Assembly (NCBI GenBank): GCA_009778385.1
Contig: WRJX01000105.1
Span: forward strand, 145,053-209,052
Reading direction: 5' to 3'
Length of the DNA stretch: 64,000 bases
From: Candidatus Bathycorpusculum sp.
Lineage (GTDB): Archaea; Thermoproteota; Bathyarchaeia; Bathyarchaeales; Bathycorpusculaceae
In this document: positions 1-10,474 of the stretch, one piece after another
Layout of the letters: every line of letters begins with the position of its first letter
Numbering within the stretch: the first letter of the stretch is position 1
Position numbers and translations under genes: made by a program
Notes under the pieces: generated by a model
Databases searched by the model: none
What the model saw: only the letters and a program-made list of their open reading frames with translations
What the model was told of the DNA's origin: nothing

Positions 1-57
1 CGATAAACTAATTAAGTGCCAATGTGAACATACCGAGACAATAACAGGTGAAAATGT

Positions 58-351
58 TTGGATTTAAGCTTTGACTTAGTTTACGCTTTAATTGGTTTCC
101 TCATAATGCTGGGCATACTTGGCGGCATCGGAATAAACAAACCAAGAGGTATGAGCGTTAAAACCTGGTGTATTGGCTACCTTACAGTCGCAATCGGCTT
201 TGACATACTAGTTGTTTTAGGCTTAGTAGGCAACTATGCACCGCTAAACAACTTGCTGATTGGGCTTTCTGCAGGTGCCGCCACAGGCTTAGCAGTCCAC
301 GTTATGCATCATATAGACGAGGAAGGCGAACACCCAACCATTATGGGTTAA
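58..351 (+). CDS. Small hypothetical membrane protein
   Basis: 97 aa ORF (TTG start) with about three hydrophobic segments; no family recognised. Confidence 0.6.
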   Translation: MDLSFDLVYALIGFLIMLGILGGIGINKPRGMSVKTWCIGYLTVAIGFDILVVLGLVGNYAPLNNLLIGLSAGAATGLAVHVMHHIDEEGEHPTIMG

Positions 352-371
352 TCTCACCCACTTTTTCAGGG

Positions 372-1610
372 TTAACATTTAAGCAATTCAGTAAATAGTG
401 TAAAATAATCTCTTAAATGCCTAATTATTAAAAAATTCTCTCGCACAAACTCTTTACCCTTTTTCCCCATCTGTTGCGCTAATTCAGGATGCTTTAATAA
501 ATAAACGGTGCGATCAGCAGCTTGCTCAACAGTTTCAACCATAAAACCAGTTGTACCATCTTGGATTTGAAGCGGAATTCCGCCGACATGCCTTGCCACC
601 ACTGGAACACCCTTCCAAAGGGCTTCAGTCACCGTTAATCCAAAACCTTCGCGAGTCGACATCTGCAAAACCACTTGCGAAGCTCGCTGAAAAGCGTTAA
701 CCTCCAAATCTTTAACATCTTTTAAATCTGTAAGTAAATATACATCTGAATCTTCGCAAGCATGCCGAGCAGTTTTTTCAAAATATAGCCACCCTTCTGG
801 GTCATCAGCAGCCATTCCTGCAATTAATAGTAGCTGCACATTAGGAATCTCCTTTTTAACAAGACGATAGACATCAATTGTACCTAAAGGATCCTTCCAA
901 GGGTCAAATCGGCCAACCTGAGTAATAATCGGCTGATCAGGTTTAACATCATACCGATCCAGTATAGACAAAACTTCGTTATCGTTTAATTCGCGATTTT
1001 TATCACAAAGGGGATTTATTGAGGGTGGCCTAATGGTAAGCATCGGTACAGTAAGACTAGGAATAACATACTCTTTAGCGGTGAATATTGCCGCATCATA
1101 TCGATTAATGTATTGTTCGAGAAAGTTCCAAACCGCCAAGCTGGGAGTCGAGAGATCAATATGACAACGCCATATCCATTTGTTCATTTTATTAGGATGA
1201 AACTGTATCATAGCGGCCGGTTGGTTATCATGAACCATCACAATATCAGTATCTATAATCGCTGATTCACTGTTCATACGATTGTATTCAAGATATGTGT
1301 ACTCCTCCTCTTTGGTTAACAGCAGATTAGCACCTTGTAATGCGTTATGAATTTTTTTTGTGGTGTTAAAAAATGGCAGATCACCATGGATAACTTCCCA
1401 ATGTACCTCTAAACCTGCGTCACGCATAAGCGGAATCATACTGTGCAAAACTTCAGCCACACCACCTCCAAAAGCAGTAGAGTTCACGTGTGTAACAGAT
1501 TTTCCTTTAAGCCGCTCAGCTAAAGCTTTGACCTCTTCAACGGCTGTTTCCCCAACAATCGAAACATAATCATTAAGCTCGATTTTCCGATTTAGTTCAA
1601 CATGTAACAT
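372..1610 (-). CDS. treT: Trehalose synthase-type glycosyltransferase (TreT-like, GT4)
   Basis: Protein contains HVNSTAFGGGVAEVLHSMIPLMRDAGLEVHWEVIHGD and GFGLTVTEALWKGVPVVARHVGGIPLQI, typical of TreT/GT4. The track ORF extends to 1721, but the hydrophobic N-terminal extension looks spurious; start proposed at the internal Met (MLHVELNRK). Confidence 0.85.
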   Translation of the reverse strand: MLHVELNRKIELNDYVSIVGETAVEEVKALAERLKGKSVTHVNSTAFGGGVAEVLHSMIPLMRDAGLEVHWEVIHGDLPFFNTTKKIHNALQGANLLLTKEEEYTYLEYNRMNSESAIIDTDIVMVHDNQPAAMIQFHPNKMNKWIWRCHIDLSTPSLAVWNFLEQYINRYDAAIFTAKEYVIPSLTVPMLTIRPPSINPLCDKNRELNDNEVLSILDRYDVKPDQPIITQVGRFDPWKDPLGTIDVYRLVKKEIPNVQLLLIAGMAADDPEGWLYFEKTARHACEDSDVYLLTDLKDVKDLEVNAFQRASQVVLQMSTREGFGLTVTEALWKGVPVVARHVGGIPLQIQDGTTGFMVETVEQAADRTVYLLKHPELAQQMGKKGKEFVRENFLIIRHLRDYFTLFTELLKC

Positions 1611-1800
1611 AAAAAACACCAAAAAGCTAACGTGAAATGTCTCTAAAACTTGAACAAAATAATTATTAGCCGCCAGCAATAATAACATTATTGAAGTTTT
1701 AACGGTAAATAATACCAACAATGTTCCGCCATTTTTCAGTAACTATTTCTCCGCTTTTTAACCGCCGTTAAACTTACAAAACAAAAAAAAGGATAAACAG

Positions 1801-3618
1801 ATGCGCATTGGAACCACTTATCATAAAAACAATTGCGAATTCACAGTATGGGCTCCAAACGTTACCAACGTAAAATTAACACTTGAAGATAACAAACAAT
1901 CAATTGACATGGCTAAAGTGGGAAACGGTTACTGGACAACACTGCTAAAACAGGTTGAGCCAGAGTTAAAATATATGTTTCAGCTTGACGCCAAATCAGC
2001 CAAGCCAGACCCAGCATCACATTTTCAGCCAGAAGGAGTCTTTGGCCCCTCATTAGCGATAAATCATGAAAAATATACATGGAAAGACACTTCTTGGCAC
2101 GGACTAGAGTTCAAAGAACTAATTTTTTATGAGGTTCACGTTGGAACCTTCACACCTCAAGGTACACTATCAGCCATGCAAAACAGAATAGCAGAGCTGG
2201 CCGATTTTGGAGTAAACGCAATCGAACTAATGCCAGTCACACAGTTCTCAGGTAGTCGAGGCTGGGGTTATGATAGTGTTTTTCCATTTGCTCTTCAAAA
2301 CAGTTACGGCGTACCCGATGACCTAAAAGGCTTAGTTGACGAATGCCACGACCGGGGGATAGCAGTTTTTCTTGACTTTGTGTATAACCACATTGGACCT
2401 GAGGGGAACATTCTAAATGATTATGCACCCTACTTTGTCAATAATCGTATGACCACTTGGGGACCAAACCTCAACGTTGATGGCCCAAACAGTTTTGGAG
2501 TACGAAACTATTTTTTGGAAAACACCCTGCATTGGTTCCGTGACTATCACATTGACGGCATACGATTGGATGCTATACTTTGGATAGCTGACATCAGTCC
2601 TAAGCATTTTCTTGCTGAACTAAACCAATCAGTTGCAAAATACGCACAAGAAATAGGACGACGATTGTATATGATTGCTGAAACGGGCTATAATGAACCA
2701 GCAGTTCTAACATCGATAGATAAAGATGGATACGGTTTTAACGCACAATGGCTGGATGATTATCATCATGCTCTTTTCAGTCAATTAACAGGCGAAAACA
2801 AAAGTTACTACACAGGCTTTATCAAGTTGGAGGATTTAGTGGATGCTTTAACTGACGCTTACGTGTACGTTAAAAAACCACCAGAATTCAGACGCCGTGG
2901 GTCAGAGGAGTTTTTTCGGCAGATTCCGGCTTACAAGTTTGTAGTTTTCAGTCAAAATCATGACCAAATCGGCAACCGGTTATGGGGAGATCGGCTAGTA
3001 AGTATTTCCGGTTATGAAGCGGTTAAAGTGGCTGCGGGATTAATTTTGTTGTCTCCCTATGTTCCTCTTCTTTTTATGGGAGAAGAATACGGTGATATTA
3101 CGCCCTTTTTGTTTTTCACTGATTATCAAGGTAAAGAGTTAGCAGAAAAGATTAGGGAAGAAAGAAGAAAAGAATTCACTGAATTCCAGTGGATCGGTGA
3201 CCTACCTGATCCCCAAAACCCTGAATGGTTTACTAAATCAAAAATTCAATGGGAAAAACGTAGACAAGGCATCACAGGTAAAATCACGGAGTACTATAAA
3301 ACATTGATTAATTTGAGAAAAAAGGTGCCTTCTCTTCAAGCCGATGAATACCGTAACATCAAAACAGTAAACACCCAAGGAAAGGTTTTGTTAATCGAAA
3401 AACAAAAAAATACTTCAAAAGCATTAATCATAGCTAATCTAGGCAACGAAACACAAAGTCTCCAAATCCCTAGTGGATTAAACAGCCAAAAAGTTTTAGA
3501 TTCAACCGACCTAATTTTTGGAGGGCCAGGAAGTGGGCTCCCAGAAAAATTCTTGCCAAGTATGAATGTGCCAAGTTTATGTTTTGCAGTCTATCTAAAT
3601 CAGGAGTCATTCACATGA
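1801..3618 (+). CDS. treZ: Malto-oligosyltrehalose trehalohydrolase (GH13)
   Basis: FYEVHVGTFTPQGT, GVNAIELMPVTQFSGSRGWGYD, DGIRLDAI, SQNHDQIGNR motifs; adjacent to treY. Confidence 0.93.
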   Translation: MRIGTTYHKNNCEFTVWAPNVTNVKLTLEDNKQSIDMAKVGNGYWTTLLKQVEPELKYMFQLDAKSAKPDPASHFQPEGVFGPSLAINHEKYTWKDTSWHGLEFKELIFYEVHVGTFTPQGTLSAMQNRIAELADFGVNAIELMPVTQFSGSRGWGYDSVFPFALQNSYGVPDDLKGLVDECHDRGIAVFLDFVYNHIGPEGNILNDYAPYFVNNRMTTWGPNLNVDGPNSFGVRNYFLENTLHWFRDYHIDGIRLDAILWIADISPKHFLAELNQSVAKYAQEIGRRLYMIAETGYNEPAVLTSIDKDGYGFNAQWLDDYHHALFSQLTGENKSYYTGFIKLEDLVDALTDAYVYVKKPPEFRRRGSEEFFRQIPAYKFVVFSQNHDQIGNRLWGDRLVSISGYEAVKVAAGLILLSPYVPLLFMGEEYGDITPFLFFTDYQGKELAEKIREERRKEFTEFQWIGDLPDPQNPEWFTKSKIQWEKRRQGITGKITEYYKTLINLRKKVPSLQADEYRNIKTVNTQGKVLLIEKQKNTSKALIIANLGNETQSLQIPSGLNSQKVLDSTDLIFGGPGSGLPEKFLPSMNVPSLCFAVYLNQESFT

Positions 3619-6056
3619 GCAGTAACCAGTTCATTTGCATTCATGGACATTTTTATCAGCCACCACGCGAAAACCCGTGGCTGGAAGAAGTGGAAATTCA
3701 AGAATCGGCAACCCCATATCATGACTGGAACGAACGCGTAACTGCTGAATGCTATGCACCTAACGCTTTTTCCCGTATAATGGATCCTTCATGGCGAATA
3801 ATCGGTTTAATTAACAATTACTCCAAAATAAGCTTCAACTTTGGTCCAACCTTGCTTTACTGGTTATCACGCCATAACCCAGCAGTTTACGAGTCTATAC
3901 TAAACGCAGACAAAGAAAGCATGAAAAACTTTTCAGGTCACGGCTCTGCCATCGCACAGGTTTACAATCACATGATTATGCCCTTAGCAAACCGTAGAGA
4001 TAAAGAAACACAGGTTAAATGGGCAATTAAAGATTTTGAGTCACATTTTGATCGGCACTCTTGGGGCATGTGGCTTCCTGAAACAGCTGTAGATATTGAA
4101 ACGCTCGAGGTGCTAGCAGAAAACAGCATAAAATTCACGATTCTGTCGCCCCATCAAGCCGCCAGATATCGTAAAATCGGTGACAAAAAATGGATTCAAA
4201 CATCTGAAAAACCAATCGACCCAAAAAAAGTATATCAATGTAATCTACCTTCAGGAAAAACAATACGTTTATTCTTTTTTGATAAGCAAACAGCTAACGA
4301 TATTGCTTTTGGTAATCTACTTGAAAGCGGTGAGGCTTTTGCTAAACGGCTCACAGATTCGTTTAAAACTGATGCCACTAAAGGTTTAATCGAATCAGTA
4401 GCAAGTGACGGAGAACTCTACGGGCACCATCATCCACACGGCGACATGACCTTAGCCTACTGCTTATACTATATAGAAGAAAAAAAGCTTGCAAAAATAA
4501 CAAACTTTTCTGAATTCTTAGATAACAATTCACCAGAGTATGAAGTTGAAATTATCGAAAACACTTCATGGAGTTGCATTCACGGAGTGGAACGTTGGAG
4601 AAACAACTGTGGCTGCAAAAATGATCCTAAACGCAACTGGAATCAAGAATGGCGCAAACCACTACGCGAATCCATGAACTGGCTAAGAGACCAACTTTCC
4701 AAAGGATTTGAAACGGCAACAGCAGAGTACCTTAAAGACCCATGGAACGCTCGAAACAATTACATTAAAGTAATCTTGGACAGGTCAAAAGAATGCAGAG
4801 ACGAATTTTTAGCTGAGGAAGCAAAAAAATCGTTAAACGATTATGAAAAACGTAAAGTAATTAAACTCCTTGAGATGGAACGACATGTACTTTTGACTTT
4901 TACAAGTTGTGGCTGGTTTTTCGACGAAGTTAGTGGTATCGAAACAGTACAGGTGATGATGTATGCTGCTCGCGCCATGCAGCTTGCCAAGGAACTTTTA
5001 GGTTTAGACTTAGAAAATCAATACATTAAAATGCTGGCCCAAGCTCCAAGCAATATTGCTGAATTTTTAAATGGTGAGAAAGTCTATAACACTCTTGTTA
5101 GACCAGCAATTGTTGATTTCGCCAAAATTGGCGCCCAAAGCACGATTATCACGCTTTTTTCACCTAATTTAAACACTAAAATGTTGACCACACAAATGCC
5201 TAATTGTTATTTCAAAGTTACACAAAAAGAACTTGACGTACGAGATGACGGAAAATTCCGTCTAATAATAAACAACACATCAGTTTATTCAGGAATAACC
5301 CTTGACGAACAAACACTTGGATGCGCAGCAATTTGGTTAGGTGACCACAACGTGAGTTGTGGAACAATGCCTAACATGCAACAAGAAAGATTCAACTCGA
5401 TGAAAACTGAACTCTTAGGAAGTTTTGAGAAGGGGCAGATTAGCGAAATTATCTTTTCCTTGTCAAAATATTTTGGTGAAAACAATTACTCGCTAAATGA
5501 CATGTTCAGAGATGATCAACAATGCATACTGGATTTTATTGTTGAAGACACCCTAGAAAAGACTCGAGAACTCTATGATATAATTTACAGAGATAATTCA
5601 ACGTTAATGCGGTTTATGAAGGAAAACAGAATTCCCCCACCGCGACCTTTCTGTTCAGCCGCAGAAATAATTTTAGAAATGGAAATTGAAGAAGCCTTAA
5701 CCGCTGACAACATAGACATAGAACACCTACAAAGTTTGGTTGCAAACTCTAAGAGTTTCGCAGTTAATTTAAACTCTGAATTGTTAACTTTTGAAGCAAG
5801 CGAAAAAATAACAGAAGAATTTAACAAACTTCAAAATAATCCAGAAGACATACAAAAAATCAAAAATATCACAAACCTAATCACACACATTAACGAGCTA
5901 CAGTTAAATCTGAATCTTTGGCAGTCGCAAAACATCGCGTTTACACTTGCAGAAAAACTGTTTCAAGCAATGAAGACACGGCAGGATGAAGCAGCACACA
6001 TATGGGTTTCAAGTTTTCGACAGTTATGTGAGTTAATTGGAATACGGCTGGATTAA
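3615..6056 (+). CDS. GH57-type glycoside hydrolase with DUF3536 domain
   Basis: ICIHGHFYQPPRENPWLEE N-terminus, SWGMWLPETAVD and DGELYGHHHPHGDMTLAYCLY motifs. ATG at 3615 overlaps the treZ stop (ATGA). Confidence 0.85.
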   Translation: MSSNQFICIHGHFYQPPRENPWLEEVEIQESATPYHDWNERVTAECYAPNAFSRIMDPSWRIIGLINNYSKISFNFGPTLLYWLSRHNPAVYESILNADKESMKNFSGHGSAIAQVYNHMIMPLANRRDKETQVKWAIKDFESHFDRHSWGMWLPETAVDIETLEVLAENSIKFTILSPHQAARYRKIGDKKWIQTSEKPIDPKKVYQCNLPSGKTIRLFFFDKQTANDIAFGNLLESGEAFAKRLTDSFKTDATKGLIESVASDGELYGHHHPHGDMTLAYCLYYIEEKKLAKITNFSEFLDNNSPEYEVEIIENTSWSCIHGVERWRNNCGCKNDPKRNWNQEWRKPLRESMNWLRDQLSKGFETATAEYLKDPWNARNNYIKVILDRSKECRDEFLAEEAKKSLNDYEKRKVIKLLEMERHVLLTFTSCGWFFDEVSGIETVQVMMYAARAMQLAKELLGLDLENQYIKMLAQAPSNIAEFLNGEKVYNTLVRPAIVDFAKIGAQSTIITLFSPNLNTKMLTTQMPNCYFKVTQKELDVRDDGKFRLIINNTSVYSGITLDEQTLGCAAIWLGDHNVSCGTMPNMQQERFNSMKTELLGSFEKGQISEIIFSLSKYFGENNYSLNDMFRDDQQCILDFIVEDTLEKTRELYDIIYRDNSTLMRFMKENRIPPPRPFCSAAEIILEMEIEEALTADNIDIEHLQSLVANSKSFAVNLNSELLTFEASEKITEEFNKLQNNPEDIQKIKNITNLITHINELQLNLNLWQSQNIAFTLAEKLFQAMKTRQDEAAHIWVSSFRQLCELIGIRLD

Positions 6057-6058
6057 CC

Positions 6059-8608
6059 TTGAATGTACCTTTAGCAACTTACAGGGTACAACTAAACAGG
6101 AACTTTGATTTCTTAAAACTTAAAGAAATAGTGCCATATTTAACCAAGCTGGGCATCTCGCACATTTATGCTTCCCCAATATTCAAAGCTAGAGCAGACA
6201 GCATGCATGGCTATGATATAGTTGATCCAACAGCAATCAGCGAAGAACTAGGTGGCAAAGTAACGTTTGAAGACCTTTGCCGCGAAACGGCAGCTTACGG
6301 GTTAAGTTGGCTTCAAGATATTGTACCAAATCACGCGGCGTATTCGCTAGAGAACAAAAGAGTTTTTGATGTCATGCAGAATGGACTAAAATCACGCTAC
6401 GCAAAATTTTTTGATGTTGACTGGAATTATCCATCGTTGATACTTAACAGACGGACTCTTGTGCCATTTTTGAGTAAAGAGCTATCCGAATGTATTAAAC
6501 AGAGAGAAATATCATTAATTTTTGATGGTTTTAGCTTCAAAGTCAAGTATGGCAATTTAGAGTTTCCAGTTAATAGAAGGACCAACCAAGAATTACTTCA
6601 AGAAAAAAATATTGAGTTGACGATTAAGCAGTATAATAATAGTTCTAAACTTCTTACAGAGTTGCTTTCAAAACAGTATTACTTGCTTGCTTACTGGAAA
6701 GAGGCCTTTAAAGAAATTAATTATCGTAGATTCTTTGACATTCTTGATTTAATCGGGTTACGGATGGAAAAACAGGACGTTTTTGAGGAAACTCATCAAT
6801 TAATCTTTGACTTGTTACGCACTGGTAAAGTGTCGGGTTTGCGTGTAGACCACGTTGACGGCGTTCATAACCCCGAAGAATATCTCCAGAACTTACACAG
6901 ACATTCCCCAAACACTTATCTAATTATAGAAAAAATTCTAACCGACAACGAAACTCTGCCTGAGACATGGCCCATTCAAGGCAGCACAGGATATGATTTC
7001 ATAAACTATGTCAATGGATTATTTGTAAAACAAACCAACGAAGCATCCATTGATAACATATACAAACAATTTACTAAAAATACACAGGAGTTTAATGAAT
7101 TACTGTTTGACTGTAAAAATACTGTTGTTGATAACTATTTTATGGGTGACATAAATAACATTGCCCACCTGATTAATCAAACCCTACAGAAATTAGAATA
7201 TAACCAATTTAACCCTGAGAAGATAACCAATGCTGTCACTATATTGATCACATGTTTTTCAGTTTACCGCACTTACCTAAATCCTAAAAACCCAATCGAC
7301 AAAAAAGGCAACTTTTACACAGCGTTAAAACAGGCAAAACAACGCAACCCCGAATTAACTAAAGAATTAGACGTAATAGAAAAGCTTCTTCAGCAATGCC
7401 CTAACAACAAGATGGCTTTAGAAACACTAATGAAATTGCAGCAGTTCACCAGTGCAATTATGGCTAAGGGACTTGAAGATACCGCTTTTTACCGGTACTG
7501 TAGACTTTTATCGCTAAATGAAGTGGGTGGCAATCCATCCAAATTTGGTGTCTCAACTGAGGAGTACCACAAGTTTAATCTTGTAAGACAAAACAATTGG
7601 CCACTCACCCTTAATGCCAGCAGCACACATGATACAAAACGGGGCGAAGACGCCAGAGCAAGACTAAACGTGTTAAGTGAGATACCACAAGAACTAGAAA
7701 AACACTTGCTATATTGGGCAGAAAACAACACCAAACACAAAACAATCATTAACGGAAACCCTGTACCTAACCACAATGAAGAATACCTAATCTACCAGAC
7801 ACTTATTGGTGCATACCCACCTGAAGACACAGAAACACAAGAATTCACCTCGAGAGCTGCAGTATACGTAATTAAAGCGTTACGGGAAGCAAAAGTTCAC
7901 ACATCATGGCTAAACCCAAACATGAAATATGAGAACGCTACCAACCGGTTTATTCAAGATACTCTAAAAGATCCACAGTTTCTTGATACATTTTTGCCGT
8001 TTCAAAAACAAATCGCCTTTTATGGTTTCATAAATTCGCTATCTCAAACGCTCCTCAAAATTACTTGTCCAGGCATTCCAGACTTCTATCAAGGCGCAGA
8101 ACTTTTGGACTTAAACATGGTAGACCCCGACAACCGTCGTCCAGTAGATTACCAAAAAAGAAAACATATCCTTGGGGAAATTTCAAAGATTGCTCCATCA
8201 GATGCAAAGATGCTTTTAAATGATTACACGATAGGCAAAGCAAAACTTTACTTAATTTTTAAAGCCTTACAGGTTCGACGACGACTTAAAGCCTTGTTTG
8301 AAGAGGGAACGTATATTCCATTAACTGTTGAGGGCACACTAAAAGAGCAAGTAGTTGCATTTATGCGTAAAAAGCAAGGCAAGTTTATTGTTGTGGTCAC
8401 ACCCCACTTCTTGACAGGCTTGTTAAATTCGCCGTATTCATGGAAACTTAACTGGGAGGATACCTTAGTAAAATTGCCAGTTAATACTACATCAATATGG
8501 AATAAAGAATTTACAGATTCGCGTATCCATACTTCGGGACTACTGTCTGTTGATGAAGTTTTAGGTGATTTTCCAGTAGCTCTACTCACAGGAGATAACA
8601 ATGTATGA
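6059..8608 (+). CDS. treY: Malto-oligosyltrehalose synthase
   Basis: PLATYRVQLNRNFDFLKLKEIVPYLTKLGISHIYASPIFKARADSMHGYDIVDP, LRVDHVDGVHNPEEYL, STHDTKRGEDARARL, CPGIPDFYQGAEL; TTG start. Confidence 0.95.
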   Translation: MNVPLATYRVQLNRNFDFLKLKEIVPYLTKLGISHIYASPIFKARADSMHGYDIVDPTAISEELGGKVTFEDLCRETAAYGLSWLQDIVPNHAAYSLENKRVFDVMQNGLKSRYAKFFDVDWNYPSLILNRRTLVPFLSKELSECIKQREISLIFDGFSFKVKYGNLEFPVNRRTNQELLQEKNIELTIKQYNNSSKLLTELLSKQYYLLAYWKEAFKEINYRRFFDILDLIGLRMEKQDVFEETHQLIFDLLRTGKVSGLRVDHVDGVHNPEEYLQNLHRHSPNTYLIIEKILTDNETLPETWPIQGSTGYDFINYVNGLFVKQTNEASIDNIYKQFTKNTQEFNELLFDCKNTVVDNYFMGDINNIAHLINQTLQKLEYNQFNPEKITNAVTILITCFSVYRTYLNPKNPIDKKGNFYTALKQAKQRNPELTKELDVIEKLLQQCPNNKMALETLMKLQQFTSAIMAKGLEDTAFYRYCRLLSLNEVGGNPSKFGVSTEEYHKFNLVRQNNWPLTLNASSTHDTKRGEDARARLNVLSEIPQELEKHLLYWAENNTKHKTIINGNPVPNHNEEYLIYQTLIGAYPPEDTETQEFTSRAAVYVIKALREAKVHTSWLNPNMKYENATNRFIQDTLKDPQFLDTFLPFQKQIAFYGFINSLSQTLLKITCPGIPDFYQGAELLDLNMVDPDNRRPVDYQKRKHILGEISKIAPSDAKMLLNDYTIGKAKLYLIFKALQVRRRLKALFEEGTYIPLTVEGTLKEQVVAFMRKKQGKFIVVVTPHFLTGLLNSPYSWKLNWEDTLVKLPVNTTSIWNKEFTDSRIHTSGLLSVDEVLGDFPVALLTGDNNV

Positions 8609-10149
8609 GCCATATTTCAAGAGCTAGTGGACTACTTTTGCCAGTAGCGTCATTACCATCAAAGTTTGGCATCGGCGACTTGGGACCAGAAAGCCAAAAA
8701 TTCGTTCAGCTACTTGCCAAGTGCAACCAGCATTACTGGAGCATTCTTCCACTTTCACCTACAATTCTTGAAGCAGGGAACTCGCCATACCAAACAAGTT
8801 CAGCCTACGCTGGGAATCCTTTGCTCATTAGTCCCGAAGAGCTAAACAAACAAGATCTAGTTAAAAAGTCCACATTAAAAGCGGCAGTCATACCTCAAAC
8901 CAGCAAAATAAACTACTATGCAGTCTACCTAAACAAGCAAATCATACTTCATGAAGCTTATGAACGCTTCAAACAAACGCATCCAATGATGAATTCTAAG
9001 CAGAATTTTGAAACATTTTGTTCTGAAAACTGTTATTGGTTAGACGATTATGCCCTTTACAACGCATTGAAAGCTAAGTTGGATAAATCATGGGTTCACT
9101 GGCCACCAGAGTTACGTAGTCGCGACACAGAAGCATTAGCAACCCAAACAAGGCAACTATCTGACGAGTTAGGTTTTGAAAAGTTTGTACAGTACACCTT
9201 TTTCAGTCAATGGGAAACCCTGAAAAAATTCTGCCATAAAAAAAGAATTTGGATAATTGGGGATATGCCGTTTTATGTAGCTCATGACAGTGCTGATGTT
9301 TGGGTAAATCAGAAGCTGTTTAGTCTAAAACAGGATGGCAAAGCCAGATTTGTCGGTGGCGTTCCCCCCGACTATTTCAGTGATGATGGCCAATTATGGG
9401 GTAATCCTGTGTATGAGTGGCCCAGAATGGCAAAAACAGGGTTTGATTGGTGGCTTAAACGCATTGGTTACAGTTTGAAGATTTACGATTTTTTGCGACT
9501 AGATCATTTTAGAGGATTTGTGTCTTACTGGAGGGTATCGGCATCCGCTAAAACAGCACAAAAAGGAAAATGGGTTAAAGCACCATACCAAAAATTTTTT
9601 GTTATACTGAAAAATTGTTTTTGTGATTTGCCGTTTATCGCTGAAGACTTAGGAGCAAATGATGACACAGTAAAAAATGTGGTTAGGTTTTTGGGGATTC
9701 CTGGAATGAAAGTGCTGCTTTTTGGTTTTAACGGTTCAGAAGATAATCCTCACGTGTTAGACAATCACCCGATAAACTCTGTGGTTTACACGGGTACACA
9801 TGATACCAACACAGTTCGAGGCTGGTTCAAAACCGAGGCATCTATTGCTCAGAAAGCTAACTTTTTTAATCAAATAGAAAAAAAAGCAACAGAAGCCCAA
9901 ACGGGTTTTGAAATGGTTAAACTTGCACTCAAATCAAAAGCTAAACTTTGCATTATCCCAATACAAGACGTACTATCACTGAATGAAGAAGCCCGAATTA
10001 ACATACCTAGTTATCCAACAGGTAATTGGGAATGGAAAATAATACCTAAACAATTAAGAAGCAAACAATTCTCATCGCTCGCAAAAGCCACAATTGAAAC
10101 TGATAGGGCATCAAATTGGGGCTTAACTATTTTTGAATCAAATCTTTAG
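8605..10149 (+). CDS. malQ: 4-alpha-glucanotransferase (GH77)
   Basis: RASGLLLPVASLPSKFGIGDLG, IIGDMPFYVAHDSADVW, FLRLDHFRGF, FIAEDLG, YTGTHDTNTVRGW; 4 bp overlap with treY. Confidence 0.95.
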   Translation: MSHISRASGLLLPVASLPSKFGIGDLGPESQKFVQLLAKCNQHYWSILPLSPTILEAGNSPYQTSSAYAGNPLLISPEELNKQDLVKKSTLKAAVIPQTSKINYYAVYLNKQIILHEAYERFKQTHPMMNSKQNFETFCSENCYWLDDYALYNALKAKLDKSWVHWPPELRSRDTEALATQTRQLSDELGFEKFVQYTFFSQWETLKKFCHKKRIWIIGDMPFYVAHDSADVWVNQKLFSLKQDGKARFVGGVPPDYFSDDGQLWGNPVYEWPRMAKTGFDWWLKRIGYSLKIYDFLRLDHFRGFVSYWRVSASAKTAQKGKWVKAPYQKFFVILKNCFCDLPFIAEDLGANDDTVKNVVRFLGIPGMKVLLFGFNGSEDNPHVLDNHPINSVVYTGTHDTNTVRGWFKTEASIAQKANFFNQIEKKATEAQTGFEMVKLALKSKAKLCIIPIQDVLSLNEEARINIPSYPTGNWEWKIIPKQLRSKQFSSLAKATIETDRASNWGLTIFESNL

Positions 10150-10474
10150 AACTATTAGCATTTTTCGACCGCCATGAAAAGCAAACATCTGCTTAGTCAC
10201 ACTTATGTAGATAATACTTCAGACAACTGGTTAATTTTTTAAAGATAAAACAAACTTAAATCGGCCATATGGAAATTACACGTCCGAAGCTTGGCAGTTT
10301 TTCGTTAGTTTTATTTAAATGTGAAATATTCAAATTGACAGTATGGAAGTCAACAAGGGAAATGTACAGACGTTTTAAGCAGTAATTGCCATTATTAAGT
10401 CAGCTATAGCTCTTGATCAACAGGGGTCAAGAAGAGTATAATTATAAAAAAATAATTCGGCCTTGATAATGAAA

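Noticed and set aside
8248-8613. 121 aa minus-strand ORF overlapping the treY 3' end
   Set aside because: Lies fully within well-supported treY; no recognisable domain.
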